Shown one piece after another: positions 17,401-32,400 of a stretch of DNA of 64,000 bases. Position 1 is the stretch's first letter, and each line of letters starts with the position of its first letter. The position numbers were made by a program, and so were the translations under genes. A model generated the notes under the pieces. That model did not search any database, was not told the origin of the DNA, and worked only from the letters and a program-made list of their open reading frames with translations. The DNA comes from an uncultured Clostridia bacterium (GTDB lineage: Bacteria; Bacillota; Clostridia; Christensenellales; Aristaeellaceae), in contig CAMVFE010000004.1 in the NCBI GenBank assembly GCA_947166705.1, forward strand, positions 1 through 64,000. Reading direction: 5' to 3'.

Positions 17401-20400
17401 GCCGATGGAAAAGACGGTGACGGGATCCGAGAAGCCCTGGGACGCCGCGCCGACCGACCCGGCCCGGACCTACTCATTCAGGATTGCGGTCAACCCCAAC
17501 TGGGCGGATATTTCCTCCCCGAACGGAATTACGGTCACCGACGTGCTGCCGGCCGGCATGGAGCTGGTGGACGAGCAGCATGGGGAGAACTATGCCGCGC
17601 AGGGGATCTCCGCGCCGCGGGTGCGAGTGTCCGCCAACCAGGGCGGACTTCAGGGATACTACGAAGTGACGCAGAGCGGGAACACCTGGACCCTGGCGCT
17701 GGAAGACGTCAGGCTGAATACGAAGAACGCCGAGATCTATTACAAAGCCCGGTTCACGGACGAGGAATACGCCCGCCTGAAGAACCTGACCACCGGCGTG
17801 GAGCAGAAGTATATCAACACCGCGACCGTGAGCGTGCCCGGGACGAAGCGGACCGCCACGGATACGGCCACGGTATCCTATCAGTATCAGAACGGCGTGC
17901 GCAAGGAGGACATTTCCGCCCGGGACACGACCGAAGTCGAGTACGTCATCTATGTCAACGAGGACGGACGCACCCTGAACGAGGGGAACAAGCTGGTTCT
18001 GACGGATAACATTTCCACCAAGCTGGAGCTGAACAAATCCACGGTGCGCGTCTACCGGAAGGGGACGAGCCAGTTTGTAGCGGCGGACGTCAGCTACGAC
18101 GGCGACAGCCGGAATCTGACCATCAGCGTGCCGGACCGCACACCCGTCGAAGTGCATTTCAAGGCCCGCCTGCTGAGCGCGGACGCGATGGAATATGTCA
18201 ACGGCGTGACGCTGACCGGCCAGGGAAGCTTCTACGACGAGGTGTCGAAGGAGCACAGGCTGACTGAGAGCGGCGCGGAGATTCATACGGAGAGCAAGGG
18301 CAAGATCTTCCTGGAAAAGATCGACGCCAACAGCCTTTCCAGGACCATCTCCGGAGCGAAGTTTGAGCTGTACAAGGTTGAATTCAACACTGAAACGGGC
18401 GTACTGAAACCGTCTGACAGCAGCGAGCCCATCGCCACCGCGGTATCCGACAGCCGCGGCCGGGTGGAATTCAGCAATCTGAGCTATACCGGCGTGGTAC
18501 CTCAGGATCAGGTTCCCCTCAAATATCCCGAATTACAGGTGGAGGGCACGCAGGATTCCGGAGCCGCGTTCCCCTATATTTATTACTGGATTGAAACGGA
18601 AGTCCCCGCGGACAGCGGCTACGTGATCGGCAACAACGCCAACCCGCACTACTTCCTGGTATATCACGGGAAGGAATCGAATACGAATCCCTACTATGTG
18701 GAAGCCAAGCGGATTGACGAGCTGGTTCAGAACGCGAACGGCATCCGGGTCAATTCCGCGCTGGAAGGCTACTCCTGGAACGTGACCAACAGCAGGGACA
18801 AGAACTTTACGGTCAGCAAGAGCTGGGTCGGAAAGGACGGGGAGGCGAAGACGGAAGACCTGCCCGAGTCCATCCGGGTGACGCTGTACCGCAGCGACGC
18901 TCCCGAAACGCCGTTCACGGCGGAGGGGGTCGAGAACCCCGTCACCGTGACCGTCGGGGCTTCCGGCGCCTGGACCTACACCTGGCGCGGACTGCCCGCC
19001 CTGGACGCGAACGGGGAGGAGTATACCTATACCGCGAAGGAAACGGATGTCCTGGACGCCGACGGAAACAGCGTGACGGCTTCCTGGGCGGCCAGCTATC
19101 AGAGCATCGGCTCCGACTCCGTGACGATCACCAACACGGAGCTGGACGAAGGAACCATCGAAGCCTCCAAGATCTGGAACGACAACTTCAACAGGCTGCT
19201 CAAACGGCCCGAAAAGATCACCTTCACGCTTGAAAAGAGCACGGACGGCGCCACCTGGGAGCAGGTCGGCGAACCCGTTTCCGTTACCGCGAAGGAAGAA
19301 TGGAAGCACGTCTGGAAGAATCTGCCCGCTGAAGAGAACGACAGCCCCGTAACCTACAGGGTGATCGAGGACGAAGTTCCCGGATATAAGGCGGACCAGG
19401 CCATTCAGGTGATCGAGGGTGGCCGGGGCACCGCCGCGTTCACCAATACGCTGACCAGCGACAACGTGACGGCCGTCAAGCAGTGGGTGAACGCGGATGG
19501 AACCGGGATCTGGCCGGACGGCGCAACCGTGGAGCTGGAGTTGGTGAAGCAGATTACCGATCCGGCGACCGGAGCGGTCACGACGACCGAACTGACCGGG
19601 GAAAGCATTCCGGCCGCCTATCAGACGCCGGAGGGCGAAGGAGCGGAATGGCGGAACATCATTGAACTGAACAGCGGGATGACCCGGGCGACCTGGGAGA
19701 ATCTGGATCCGCTAGGTGAAAACGAAGCCTACGCCGTACGGGAGATTTCCGTCAACGGGCAGCCGGTGGCCGACGGGGCCGTGACCGCGGACGGCAAGAC
19801 CTACGACGTATTCGTGACGCCGGTGCTGGGCGGAAAAGCCACGGTGACCAACGCGGAACGCGTCAGCGTCCGGGCCGACAAGAAATGGTATCAGGGATAC
19901 GATGAAATCACGGATCAGGATCATCAGTTCATTTTCGACGGCGAGATTGACGGCACGCATTATTCCTTTACCTATAAGCTGTCGGATCTGCGCGTGGTGA
20001 CCCGGCTGCGCCGCTACAGGGACGGCGCTCCGGATGCTTCCTTCGACGCGGATCCCCTCGGCGCGCCCATGACCATCCACGGCGGAGTGAATGAAGCCGC
20101 GGTGCTCGGCCAGATCGAATTCAACGCGGACGGAACGGTGGACCAGAGCTCCGGCTCCGGCCATCCCATGGTTTCCGGCAGCTATCAGCAGACCGGCGCG
20201 TGGGAGTATACCTGGTCCAACCTGCCGAGCGCCGGACTGGATGACCAGGGCAATGTGTTCCGATACACCTATGCCCCTGAGGAAATCGGCGTCTACATCA
20301 GCCGCGGCGTGGTGAGCGCGGCCACGGGCCTCAACATGTACGCGGATGTGACGGCTGATTTCGTTACCTCCGTGGACGGCACGACCATGAAGAATGTCGC

Positions 20401-23400
20401 GACGGAAACCGTGCAGATTGAGGCGGAAAAGGCATTCCCGGCCGGCCTGCCCGCCGATTCCATGCCTCACGCTGTGCAGTTCACGCTGTATCGGAAGAAC
20501 GTCTCCGGGGATACCTATATCAACGGGGAGGCCTACAGCAAGGTGACGGCGGATGCCTCCGGCACCCCGATCACCAATCCCGCCGTGCTGATGCCCGGGG
20601 AAGCCGTCACGGAAGGGGAGATCCTGACCTGGGGCGTGAAAGCGCTGTGGGAAAACCTGGCCAAATACGATCAGGACAGCAATCAGATCAGCTACTACGT
20701 GAAGGAAACCGGCGTTTACTACGATGACCCGGACTACCTCAGCGAGGCCACGGTCTGGGCGGATCCGGACGCCATTTTCACCGTCAGCGACGGTACGGTT
20801 TCCATCGGAAACGACAATACCGGCAGCCTGACCATCACCAATGAGCCCGTGTCCGTGGACGTGCCGGTGAAGAAGGAATGGGAAGACTTTGCCGACACCG
20901 ACGCCGACTGGAGCGCGGTTGTCCGCCTGCAGTGGGCGAAGTGCGACCTGGAGACCGGGGAGGTCATCAGCGACTGGCTTGACGTTCAGCCCGTGCAGGA
21001 GATTACGGTCACTAAGACCATGATGTCCCAGGCGGATCAGCCCGCGGAAAGCGCGGCGAACCTGGCAGCCCGCACCTTTGCCGGTCTGCCGAAGTTCGGC
21101 GCGGATGAGAACGGAAACGTCTACCGCATCCAGTACTCCGTCGAGGAAATGTCCTACATTCTCAGGGACGGCGGCGTGACCTATACCTATCAGTATCCAA
21201 ACTCCTACAATACGGACGATGAGAGCAGGCAGTACACCGTATACTTCCCGCACGACGCCGGCGAGCTTTCCGGAGAAGACGGCGATTATCACATCGATAT
21301 ATCCAACGCGCTCAAGAACGTCACCAACAAGAGCTATATCAACCTGCACCTGGAGAAGCTGTGGCAGGGCGGCAATCCGACGGATTCCGACGCCTACGCC
21401 CGCTTCACGGTCAGACGGTACTTCCATGACGAATACCGCGACACCAGCCATATGACCGCGGAGGATCTGGAGGCCGAACCGATCACCATCACGCTGTACG
21501 ACCAGCTGGAAGGCCGCGTGATCAATACCATTTCCGTCCGGCCGAATGTCGGCGTAAGCATCGCCGCCACCTTCGCACCGCATACGGACGGCCGAAAGGA
21601 AGTCAGCTACGCCGTCGGCAGCCCGAGCGGCGCGCGGAGCACCATCTATTCCAGCTGGTACAACGCCGGTATCGAAACCGTCCGCTCCGGCATGATGTAC
21701 TTCACTGAGGACACGACGCTGTATATCACGACCGCCATCACGGGTATTCTGGCCGGCGACAGCCTGAGCGGAATCAAGCTGGTGGATACCCTGCCCGGCG
21801 GCAGCGCCTCGCAGCGCGACAGCTCTTACGTGGGCCCCGTGATCACCCTGAACAGCGGAAACAACTGGTCCAGCTCCTTCGCGGGACTGCTGCAGCGCGA
21901 AACCCGCGGCGGCAGCGACGTGGACGGGCAGGAAACCGTCCGGGTCTACGAATATTACCTGGAAGAGCTGGAATCCAGCCCCTCCGGCTTTGCCGCGAAG
22001 TTCTATCACGGCCGGAGCCTGACGGAGGACAATGTGACCAGCCAGATGGAGGACGGCGATGTGGAGAACCGCATCACGACCTCCGACGACATCACCGCCT
22101 ACAATACGGAAAAACAGGTGATGAAGGTCACAAAAGTCTGGCGCGGCGTGCCGGATACGACGGGTTATCCCACCGTCACCCTGCAGCTCTGGCAGGGATG
22201 GGCGAACGGGGACACCGTCTCCATCAACGGCGGAGACAGCTGGCAGTATACCCGGGAGGACGGAACGGCCTACATCATTACGCTGCCCACCAGCAAACCG
22301 GCGGAATTTGAAGGCACCCAGATTGAATGGGCCGCGAGGCCGGAAGCCTGGACCTACGAGATTCCGGAGCAGCTGCCGGAAACCAGGCCGGATCCCTCCA
22401 ATCCCTCCATTCTGCGCCAGGTCGGCTACTTCCTCAAGGAAGAACCTTCCTCCGGGGAAAACTGGAGCTTCTACTATTACAGCAACAGCAACGGGAAACG
22501 CACCAACTCCCTGAACCAGGGCGGCGCGGCCGGTATCGTCGGAAGTACCGGCGAGCTGAGCGTGACCAACCAGATGGGCCAGTATACCCAGATGGATCTG
22601 AAGAAGCAGTTCTTTGATCTGACCTCGGCCGGAGCCTGGGACGATATTACGGCGCGGATGCATGTGAATGTGCTGCTCGGCTTCAAGGTGATCCGAAAGG
22701 TCTACGCCGAAGACGGCGTGACGACGCTGGAGGACTGGAAAGACTACAGCGACGAGATGGTCGTCGGCTATTATAACGGAAACGCAGTCGGCAACAACAG
22801 AGGGAACGGCTTCTTCCTTGAGAGCGGCGGCGGAAACTGGCATTTCCGCATCCGCGACCAGAAGGATCCGAACAGCGCCTCCTCGGATTTGATCGGCCTT
22901 CCCGTGAACGGCTATTATGTGAATGCGGAAGGTCAGTCCGTCAAGGCGACCTATCAGTATTCCTTCCGTGAAACAGGCGTATATAAGCCCACCGCCGTGA
23001 GCGGCACGATTCCCGGAAGCAACCTGGGACTGGTCACTTCCTGGACGGAGCATGACTGGGACTGGTATTCCTCCATTGTGCCGGGCGATCTGTACAAGGA
23101 ACTTTACGGCAATGGACAGATGGCGTTCCACGGCCAGAATGGAGACCGCATCGCGAACTTCAAGGCATCCGACCTCACCATTCACAAGGAATGGGTCGGC
23201 GAGCCCGACGCGCAGGAGGTTTATGTCAAGCTCTACCGCTACAGCGAAGCCGACGACATCGAAGACTTTACGATGACGATTGCCAGGGCGATCCGCGAGG
23301 GGAGAGCGCACGGGCGCGACTGGCAGGGATACCTGGGCAAGCAGGATCTGAGCGCCATTGATCTGACGAACGGATGGTTCGTCCTGAAAAGCTCAAACAA

Positions 23401-26400
23401 CTGGGAGGTTCCGATCACCGTAACCCGGGCTCTGCTGGGCAACCTGAACGAAACCGGCTACTATCACTACTACATCGAAGAGGTCGGATACAAGAAGGAC
23501 GGCGTCGTAGTCCGCGATACCGCGCAGGTGAAAAAGACCTACAAACCGCGCTACGACAAGTGGCTCGGAACCGCAGAGGGCGGCGGCTGGGGCGGAGCGC
23601 CCGTCAGCGAAGGCAAGGCTGCTGAGATCAAGATCGGCGCCAAGGGCGAGAACAAGCTGATGGTCATCAACTCCACCGAGCCTTCCACATCCTACCATAT
23701 CCAAAAGGCCTGGGCGGACGGGAAGTATCCGACCGACGGGACAAAGGCCGTGATCGAGCTCCAGCAGCGGTATCGCTATGAGAAGACGGAAGACGGTACG
23801 GTCTATGTCTGGAAGAACGAAAGCGGAAAGAATATCAACAACGAAGCGGATTATCAGGATGCTTCGAACTGGACGACGGCGGAGGAAGCGGCGGAGTCCT
23901 CCTGGCTGGTCGACTGGCAAGGCCAGGAGAACGAAGACGCGCCCGGCGTGATTGTGCTGCCCATCGAGGGAAAGACCGGTGCGGAAGCCTACGAGTATAC
24001 CTGGGAAGGCCTTAACGTGCTGAAGCGGCTGACCGCAGAAGGCGAAGTGAAGGCCACCCTGTACTACCGGGCCGTTGAAACCAGCAGCGTTGACTGGAAC
24101 AATCCGATGCTCGAAGGCGTCGGCACCATGCAGAGAGCGGCGGAGGATGTGACGCTGGAGGGCGGAACCATCACGAACGAGGACAAGAAGCTGGACAAGC
24201 TGACGGTTTCCAAGAAGTGGGCGGTCAACGGATCCGAGGTTGAGAACTGGCCGGCAGGATACGATATCGCTTACCGCATCGTCCGGCATGCCTATCTGGT
24301 GGAAACCGACGCGGAAAAGACCGGACGGAGAACGGAAGTGACCGCCGCCGTCACGGGCAGGGAGGTCGAAATCAACCAGAGCGGGGATAATGCTGCCCTG
24401 AAGGCGCCGGAAACGGTGTTTACCTCTGACAAAAACAGCAGCAGCCTGAACGCGGAACGCCCGAGCTATACCTATGACTTTGAGGAGAATCCCGTCAGGG
24501 GCGGCCGGTGGACCGTAACGGAGACGGAAGCGGCCCTGCCCATGAACGAAGCGGCGGGCGTGGAAGCCGGACAGACCTATACGGTCCGGTATGTCTATGA
24601 AGTGATCGAGGATAACGCCCAGTCCGACAAGGGTAATGAAGCCTATGTGTTCTCCGGTGTCGCGATTGCCGAAGAAACGGAAACCGAAGGCGTTACGACC
24701 GCGTCCGCGGAGCTGACGAATGAGCTGGATGAGACCGAAATCGTCGTCGAGAAGAAGTGGACGAAGGACGGAGCCGCTTCGGATGCCTGGCCGGAAGGCG
24801 CTGAGGTTGCCTTCACGGTCAGCCGGACCGCTGCCATTCCGGACAAGGGAACGCTGGGAGACCCCTATACGAAGAAAAACATCTATTCTTCCAGCGAGGA
24901 AGATTCCGACACCAATATCAAAGCCGCGGATCAGAAGGTCATTATCCCCGGACTGCTGAACACCGGCAAGTATGTGACCGGCGATACGCTGACGGAGGAG
25001 GAAGCGGCACTCGGCCTGGAACCGAATACTGAGTATCAGGTGAACTATACCTATACCGTGACGGAGGATCCGGAGAACAGTATTTCTCCCGCGCAGGGCT
25101 ATACCTATCAGGAGGTGACCGCCACCGTGACGGCGGACGGAGCCCCCGTGAAGGACGGCCAGGTTGTGTCTGAAGATACGGAAGGAGCGCATACCGATGA
25201 TCTGTATACGCTGACCAACGACTACACCGAGATAACGGTTAAAAAGCAGTGGCGCAAGGCGGCTGACGAAAACGCGGCAGACGAAAACGCGGAAGAACAG
25301 ACATGGACGAATATCGAATGGCCGGAAGGTTACACCGTCGGGTATAAGATTATCGCGGAAATCTTCGTGGATTCCGTGAAGGTCGGCGAAGAGGTGAAGT
25401 ATACCTCTTCCGTGGCCGGGGAAACGAATCTGACGGCTGACCGGCAGCAGTATACCGTGTCCAATCTGCCGACCAGGGGTGTCTGGACGGCAGGGGATAC
25501 GCCGGCCATGACGGATGCATGGCGCGATGGCTATATCAGCAAGAATATCATCAAGGACAAAACTTATCCGGTTACCTATCGGTACCGCGTGGAAGAAGCT
25601 ACAGAGGAAGATGAAGCCGGTTCCACCAAACCGACTGACTCTGACTTCATCTTCAGGGCGGTGAAGGCTGTCTTCGGTGAAGGCGTCTATACCATCAACA
25701 ATGATCTGACGCAGATCAAGGTCAGGAAGGAATGGACCAGCCAGGATACCGGTTCTCAGGTGGGCGTGAAGCTGTATGTTTCCAAAACGAAGCCCGGCCA
25801 GACCGGAGTGATCAATCTGAATATCAGCATGTCGGACGTGTGGAAGGACGGCACCATCGAGCCGGACACCTACACGATTCCGGTCATCGTTGAAGGAACA
25901 GACGGATCCAGGTATCAGGTGAATCTGAACAAGGACAAGCCGACCGCCAAACTGACTGTCGACAAGTACGGAGAAGCGGCGGAGGATCAGCAGATCATCA
26001 TTTATACTGTTTCTCTCGGAACGCCTACCGGAACGACAGATGCTTCCTTTATCAGTCCGCAGACCGGAGATACACTTACAGTCAGCGCCAACGATGCGAA
26101 CGTGGTTGTGCAGGCGAAAGGCAAGACGCCTTACAACGCAAGCATCAGGGTATACAATCAGAATTATACCGGTACGATTACTATTTCAGCTGAGAACGCA
26201 GTTTACAATACATCTTATCCAGACGATTGGGAACCCATTTCTAATAGCTGGACCAATGGGTCAACAGTTGCACAAGGAAACAGCACGACATTAACAAACC
26301 TTATCGCTGGGAAGACCTATCGCATTAAATTCCAAGGTATGACCAATAATTCACTGCCAAGTCACACTGTTTCAGGTGGTACATTGAGCGCTGAAGAGTT

Positions 26401-29400
26401 GTGGAATCAGGACCGCCGCCTGACCATCGTAGCAGGTGTAGGCGAGAATGTTATTACTTTCTCGCAGCCTGAGGAGATTAATGTCAATGTTTCTGTCAAC
26501 AGCTGGAATGGGGGAAGCGTACCTTCCAGTGGCCAGATCAATTACACTATAAAGAGGGAATCTGATCAAGCGGTCGTCAAGACTGGCCAGCTGACCCAGA
26601 ATAATAGCTGGGCTGATTCCAACATAAAGCTTCCTAAACTGGAATCCGGAAACTATTATATTGAGTATTCCGCAGGCAATAATATTCAGTCGGCTGAACC
26701 AAACGGAGATTCTGTTTTTGCAGGAAACAGTAACAAAGATCTATATGTTAAAGCAACTGGTCAATCTTCATCTGGAGATACTGTAACATTTACTATACAA
26801 GTTGATACGTGGAAAACTGGAAATGATGTCTACAATGGTAATGTTACTAATCCGCCTCAAAACAGTAATGGATATATTACTGTTGAAATTCGAAACAATA
26901 ATAATCCAGCTATCGTTTATGACACTCTTCATCTGAACGCAGCTAATGAGTGGAAAGCGACAAGTATAAGCATAAATAAAAAGGCGGACCAATATAACGA
27001 TACACATATAAACATTGTACTTATTGTTGACGGTAGCATTGTGAAACAAGCGATTGGAGGAGGATATTATTCAGCAAACGTTGCAGGAAGTAATATAACT
27101 GTATCGCTGACTGCAGCATGCGGAAATGCAAGCGGTTTTATTAAACCCAAAATGATTCGAGCATCTGAGAATCGATATTTCAAAACAAGAAACAATCAGA
27201 GAACAAATACATTATTGTTAATGGATTCTGCTCCAGCTCTAAATACGAACACATATACGCTTGATGATATCTCTCTTGGTGAAGAATCCAATAATATGGC
27301 GATCGTCGGCAAGAGCGGACTGCCGACAGATGCAATTGAATTAAAACAAACAGATGAAACCGGTGAATATGTCACAATCTCCGGCGTGTATGAGAATGGG
27401 GAATATATTCTCAATAATACAAACAGCTGGGAGCATCTGTGGAATGATCTGCCGAAGACGGATGAGAACGGGAATCCGCTGTACTACTACGTGATTGAAA
27501 CCAGCGCAGTTGGCCCCGGAAGCAACGTCAAGGCCATCTACAACCGGACACCCGCTACAGCGACAACGCCGGAAACCATTACCATCTCGGATGAAATTGA
27601 AAACGAACAGAAGTACGGCGATCTGCTGGTGACCAAGCAGATGTCCGGCGTGACAAAGGCTCATTGGGATAAAGAATTCAAATTCACCGTGCAGAACGGT
27701 CAGGGCGAATACCTGAGAGATAACGGAAGCGGCAACGCGCCGACCTGGCAGGCCGGATCCTATGAATGGACCATTACGCCAGAGACCGCTGTTAAGTTTG
27801 AACACCTTCCGATCGGCAGCTATGTGCTTGCGGAAACGACGAACGGCAGGACGCTGAAATGCTACACTTTCAACGAAATGGAAAGCGTCACAGCCACCAC
27901 CGCGGCCGGCATACGGGTGACGGAATTCAACACTGCAGACGCGCCGGCGACCTTCCAGTTCAGAAACGTCTACGAACCTGAAACCACCAGCGTCACGGTG
28001 ACTAAGGCATGGGTACCCGCCGCGCCTGAAGGAGCGGAGGTTACCTTCAAACTTTACCAAAATGGCGTCCCCTACAAAATTGCTGACAAAGAAGTGAAAA
28101 TCATACTTGATGGCGAGCCTGATCAGGACGGGGAAATTTCTCCCTGGAAGGCGTCGTTCAGGGGCCTGCGGAAGTATGATGACGACGAACAGCCGTATGT
28201 TTACACCGTGAAGGAAGCCGATTACTCCGGCACCACCTGGGGACACAACTACAAGGTTGTCTATCCGGACGGAAAGACAGAGAAATACGGCACCACCGAA
28301 TACGCGGAGCATAACGATACCATCACCAACCAGCAGGATAAGGGCGCGGTGAAGGTGACCAAGAAGGTGACCGGAGACCAGACCAGTCTGCCGGACAGCT
28401 TCATTATCACTGCGACCGTCACCAAGGCCGGCAGCACAAAGACGATTACCCTGCAGAACAGCATAGCCTATCCGATCCTGAATCAGACAGCGAGCGCCAA
28501 TGAGGACCTCGCCAACGCCGAACTGATCCGGGATGGGAACAGCTATACCTGGGAAATTTCCAACCTGGATATCGGATCGCACGTCGAATTCGCTGAAGGC
28601 GGCGCTGAGATGGCCGGATACGAGCTGACCGCGACACCCGCGGACGGAAAGGTCAGCGCGGAGGTTGCCGAGACGACGCAGGAAGCCGTGATCATCAACA
28701 ATTACAGCGAGCTGCCCGGCAGTCTGAAGATCCGCAAGACGGTTTCCGTGAACAACGAAACCAGCGGCGACGTCTTCGACACAAACAAGAGCAAACTGAC
28801 CGGAACCTATACCTTCACGATCGAAAGCGTTGCGAGGGACGCGGAGGATCCGACAAAGGCCGCGGTCACCAGAACCGCGAAGATCACCTTCGCAAACGGC
28901 GCAGCCACTTCGGCGACCATAGACGATGAAACGGCTGAACTGACGGAAGGCGAGCTGATTATCCCCGGACTGAAGGCCGGAACCTATACGGTCAAAGAAG
29001 AAAGCCCGACCGACGGAACCAGCCTGATTCTGGCTGCGGGAGAGACCAACCCGAAGACGCTGACCGTGACCAGGGGAGATACCGGCAGCATTCAGACCGC
29101 CGCGTTCCGGAACAACCGGAATGTCGGATCCGTCAGCGTGAAGAAACTACAGAAGGTCAACGGCGAAAACATTGAACTGAACGGAGGAGAAACTCCTGAA
29201 ACCTTCTACGTCGCGCTGTTCAGCAATTCCGCACCGAACACGCCCATCGAAGGCATCCGTGAAATCCGGCATAACGGGACGGTGACCTGGGAGAACCTGG
29301 AGCCGGGCCGGTATGAAGTATACGAGATGACTTCCGGCGAGGAAGACGCCCGCCGCGTGGGCCAGGCGATCGGCGTGTACACGGTTACGATCACTCAGCC

Positions 29401-32400
29401 CGATCCGGATGATTCCTCCAGGAGCATCGAGCGGAACACGATCGTGCTGCCGGATGAAGCAAACGCGTCCGTGACCGCGACAGTTATCAACGACCAGGAG
29501 CTGACCGACGTTGAGCTGACGAAAAACTGGGACGACAGCAATAACGCTTCCGGCCACAGGCCGACCGCTGAACAGTTTGCGGGCATCGTCCACCTGATGG
29601 CGGACGGCACCGAGCTGACGACTGGGTCGCCTGCGCTGACGGCCGGGACGGAGGAGGGTTCCTGGACCGCCGCCTGGGCGAACGGCACGGTGACCGCAGA
29701 AATCAGGGACAACGGAGACAATACCTACACGGTTACCTGGAAGGAGCTGCCGAAGAACGACCAGGGCAGAGGCATCTACTACACTGTGAGCGAGGACGCT
29801 GAAGCGCTCGCCGCGATGGAAGGAACCGGAGAATACTACACCGCCGGCGCGGTTACCGAAGGCACGAAGAAGACCGAGGACGGCAGGACGATTCCGGCCT
29901 TCTCCGTAACCAACATCCATAAGAAGGGGAGCCTGCGGATTTCCAAGGAAATCTACCGCAACGGGGTAAAGGATACCACCGCGAACGGGAAGTTCCACTA
30001 CGGCGTATACCTTTGCGGCAGCGACGGAACGCCGATCACGGAGGGCGAACCGGCGAAGCTTGCTGCGCCTGTGGCGACCGGCGCGATCGTGATGGGCAGC
30101 GGAACGACCGCCACCGTCAGCGGACTGGATGCCGGCAACACCTACGTTGTGTACGAGCTGACCGATGATCCGGAAAAGGGCGGAACGCCGATTCAGAACA
30201 ACGAAACCGGCGAGATCAACGGAGTGACCTATCTGGTCGGTTACGATTACGGAACGGGCCGCACCAACGCCGTGACCGCCGCCGACAGGACAACCGGAGT
30301 GACCATTACCAACAGCTACGCGGAGGCTTCCGTGGAGGTCACGAAGCATCTGCTGGGCCGCGGATGGACGATGGACGACGCGTTCAGGTTTACGATCAGC
30401 GCGGCGGACGGAAATCCGGCGGGAGCGGCACTGCCTGATCCCGCGGTGATCGAGATCAGCGCTTACGACCGGACGGCTGACGCGGCGAAGAAGAAGGCCG
30501 CCTTCGGGGCGATCCGGTTTGTCAGCCAGGGCACTTATACCTTTGAAATCACAGAGACTACAGCGAGCGGGACGGATTACACCTGGCCCGATTCCGTGAC
30601 GCTGACCAGCCCGGCCGAAAACAAGGCGGTCGTGACAATTGGAGTGACCGAAGACCCGGCAACGGGAAAACTGAAGGCCGCAGTGCAGTCCATCACCATG
30701 GACGGCGCCTCCGCGGACGCGGCGCTGTTTACCAACACCTACAGCGCGGAAGGCAGCGTTCCCTTCGAGGCCGCGAAGAAGATGGTGAACGGAACGCTGA
30801 GCCAGGCTTATACCATCAGGCTGACCCAGGTGACCGGAAACAACCAGACCACGCCCGTCGCCGCGGATAAGGCCGTGATGACCACCGGCGAGCGAGATGC
30901 GAAACAGAACGTCAATACCGTCAGCAAGATCACGGAGGTTTCAGAAAAAACCAACGACGTGGTGGACTTTGGCGCGGTCAGCTTCCTGGTGAACGGGGAA
31001 ACCGACCAGACCGGGACCTACTGGTTCATGATGGAAGAGGAACTGCCGGAAGGCGTTTCCTCCACCGGTGTGAAGGACGGCATCAAGTACGACACGCATA
31101 AGACCTGGATCCGGGTCACCGTGGAGGATCTGGATCGGAACGGCAAGCTGACCGTCACCAAGACTGTGAACGGCGTCGACACGGTATATGTCGGCGGCGT
31201 ACGGCAGGGAGAAGGAGAGACCGCGCCCGACGCGACGTTTACAAACGAGCAGCTGGTCAATATCGAAGCGGAGAAGACCTGGAAGGACGATCAGGGGAAT
31301 ACGATCAACGAGACCATCCGGAACGCTTCCGTGACCTTCACGCTGCAGCAGAAGGTGAAGACAGAAAGCATCTGGACCAACGCGCCGGTGGCTCCCGTCA
31401 CCGTGACGGACAAGCCCTGGGAGGCAACCTGGACCGGACTGTCGAAGTACCTCAATTCGGACGAGAGCAGGGAGCTTGAATACCGGATCATCGAAACAAA
31501 CGCCAAAGTGAACACCGTGGACGATATCACGCCGACCGACGAGGCCAGCACCGTGAAGACGGTGGGAGACTTTGGCACTGACACGGAGCATGTTATTCCG
31601 ACGGGATCAGCCGCGTTCACCAACACCCTGCCGAAGACGGAGCTGACCGTGGACAAGCAGTGGGTCAACGGCCTGGACGACAGCTGGCCCGTGGGCGTGG
31701 AGAAGGTCTCCGTGTCCCTGCTGGCAAACGGCCAGCAGGTGAAGGATCCGGCGGACGGGACGAAGGACTGGGTCAGGGAGATTACGCGCCGCGCGATAGA
31801 CGGGACGAATCCGGTTGCCTACGAATCGGTACCGGTGACCTTCGAAGACCTGCCGAAGTACGACGAAAACGGCGCGCCGATCGAGTACAGCGCCGGCGAG
31901 ATCCTGCTGACCTATGTCGACGGCCGCACTGCCAGCGCGGCGGATTCCGACTACGTTTCCGACAGCGTCATGACTCGCGTGGGCGGGAAGGACACCGTCA
32001 TCATCACGAACATGAAGGTCGAAGACCGGTACTGCGTGGCCGTGACCAAGTACTGGAACGACAACCATGACGCGCTCGGCCTGCGCCCCGACAGCATCAG
32101 GGTGCGGCTGATCGCCACGGTGAAATACGCGAATCCGGAAAGCGGCGAGGAAGAAAACCACCTGGTGAAGGAGTATCCCATCCGGACGCTGACGCCTGCC
32201 ATGGGCAAGACGGAAGGCGAAACCTACAACAACTGGACCTATATGGAAACCGGCATCCCCGCCAAGGATGAGAGGAACCGCGCGATCGAATACAACTGGT
32301 ACGAGGTTGTGGACGAGAACGGGACGGAGAAGCTGATCGGCAAGGAACAGACGTATCTGGACGGCGAGGGACACGAGCACAGCATCGGCGGCGGTGTAAT

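Noticed and set aside
19712-23311. A 1,199-codon minus-strand open frame
   Set aside because: Composition and lack of domains show it is the shadow of the Cna-B array on the plus strand.
26150-27420. An intein or insertion sequence inside the giant gene
   Set aside because: No Cys/Ser start and His-Asn end of an intein, no transposase frame and no terminal inverted repeats were seen; the frame reads through as beta-rich repeats.
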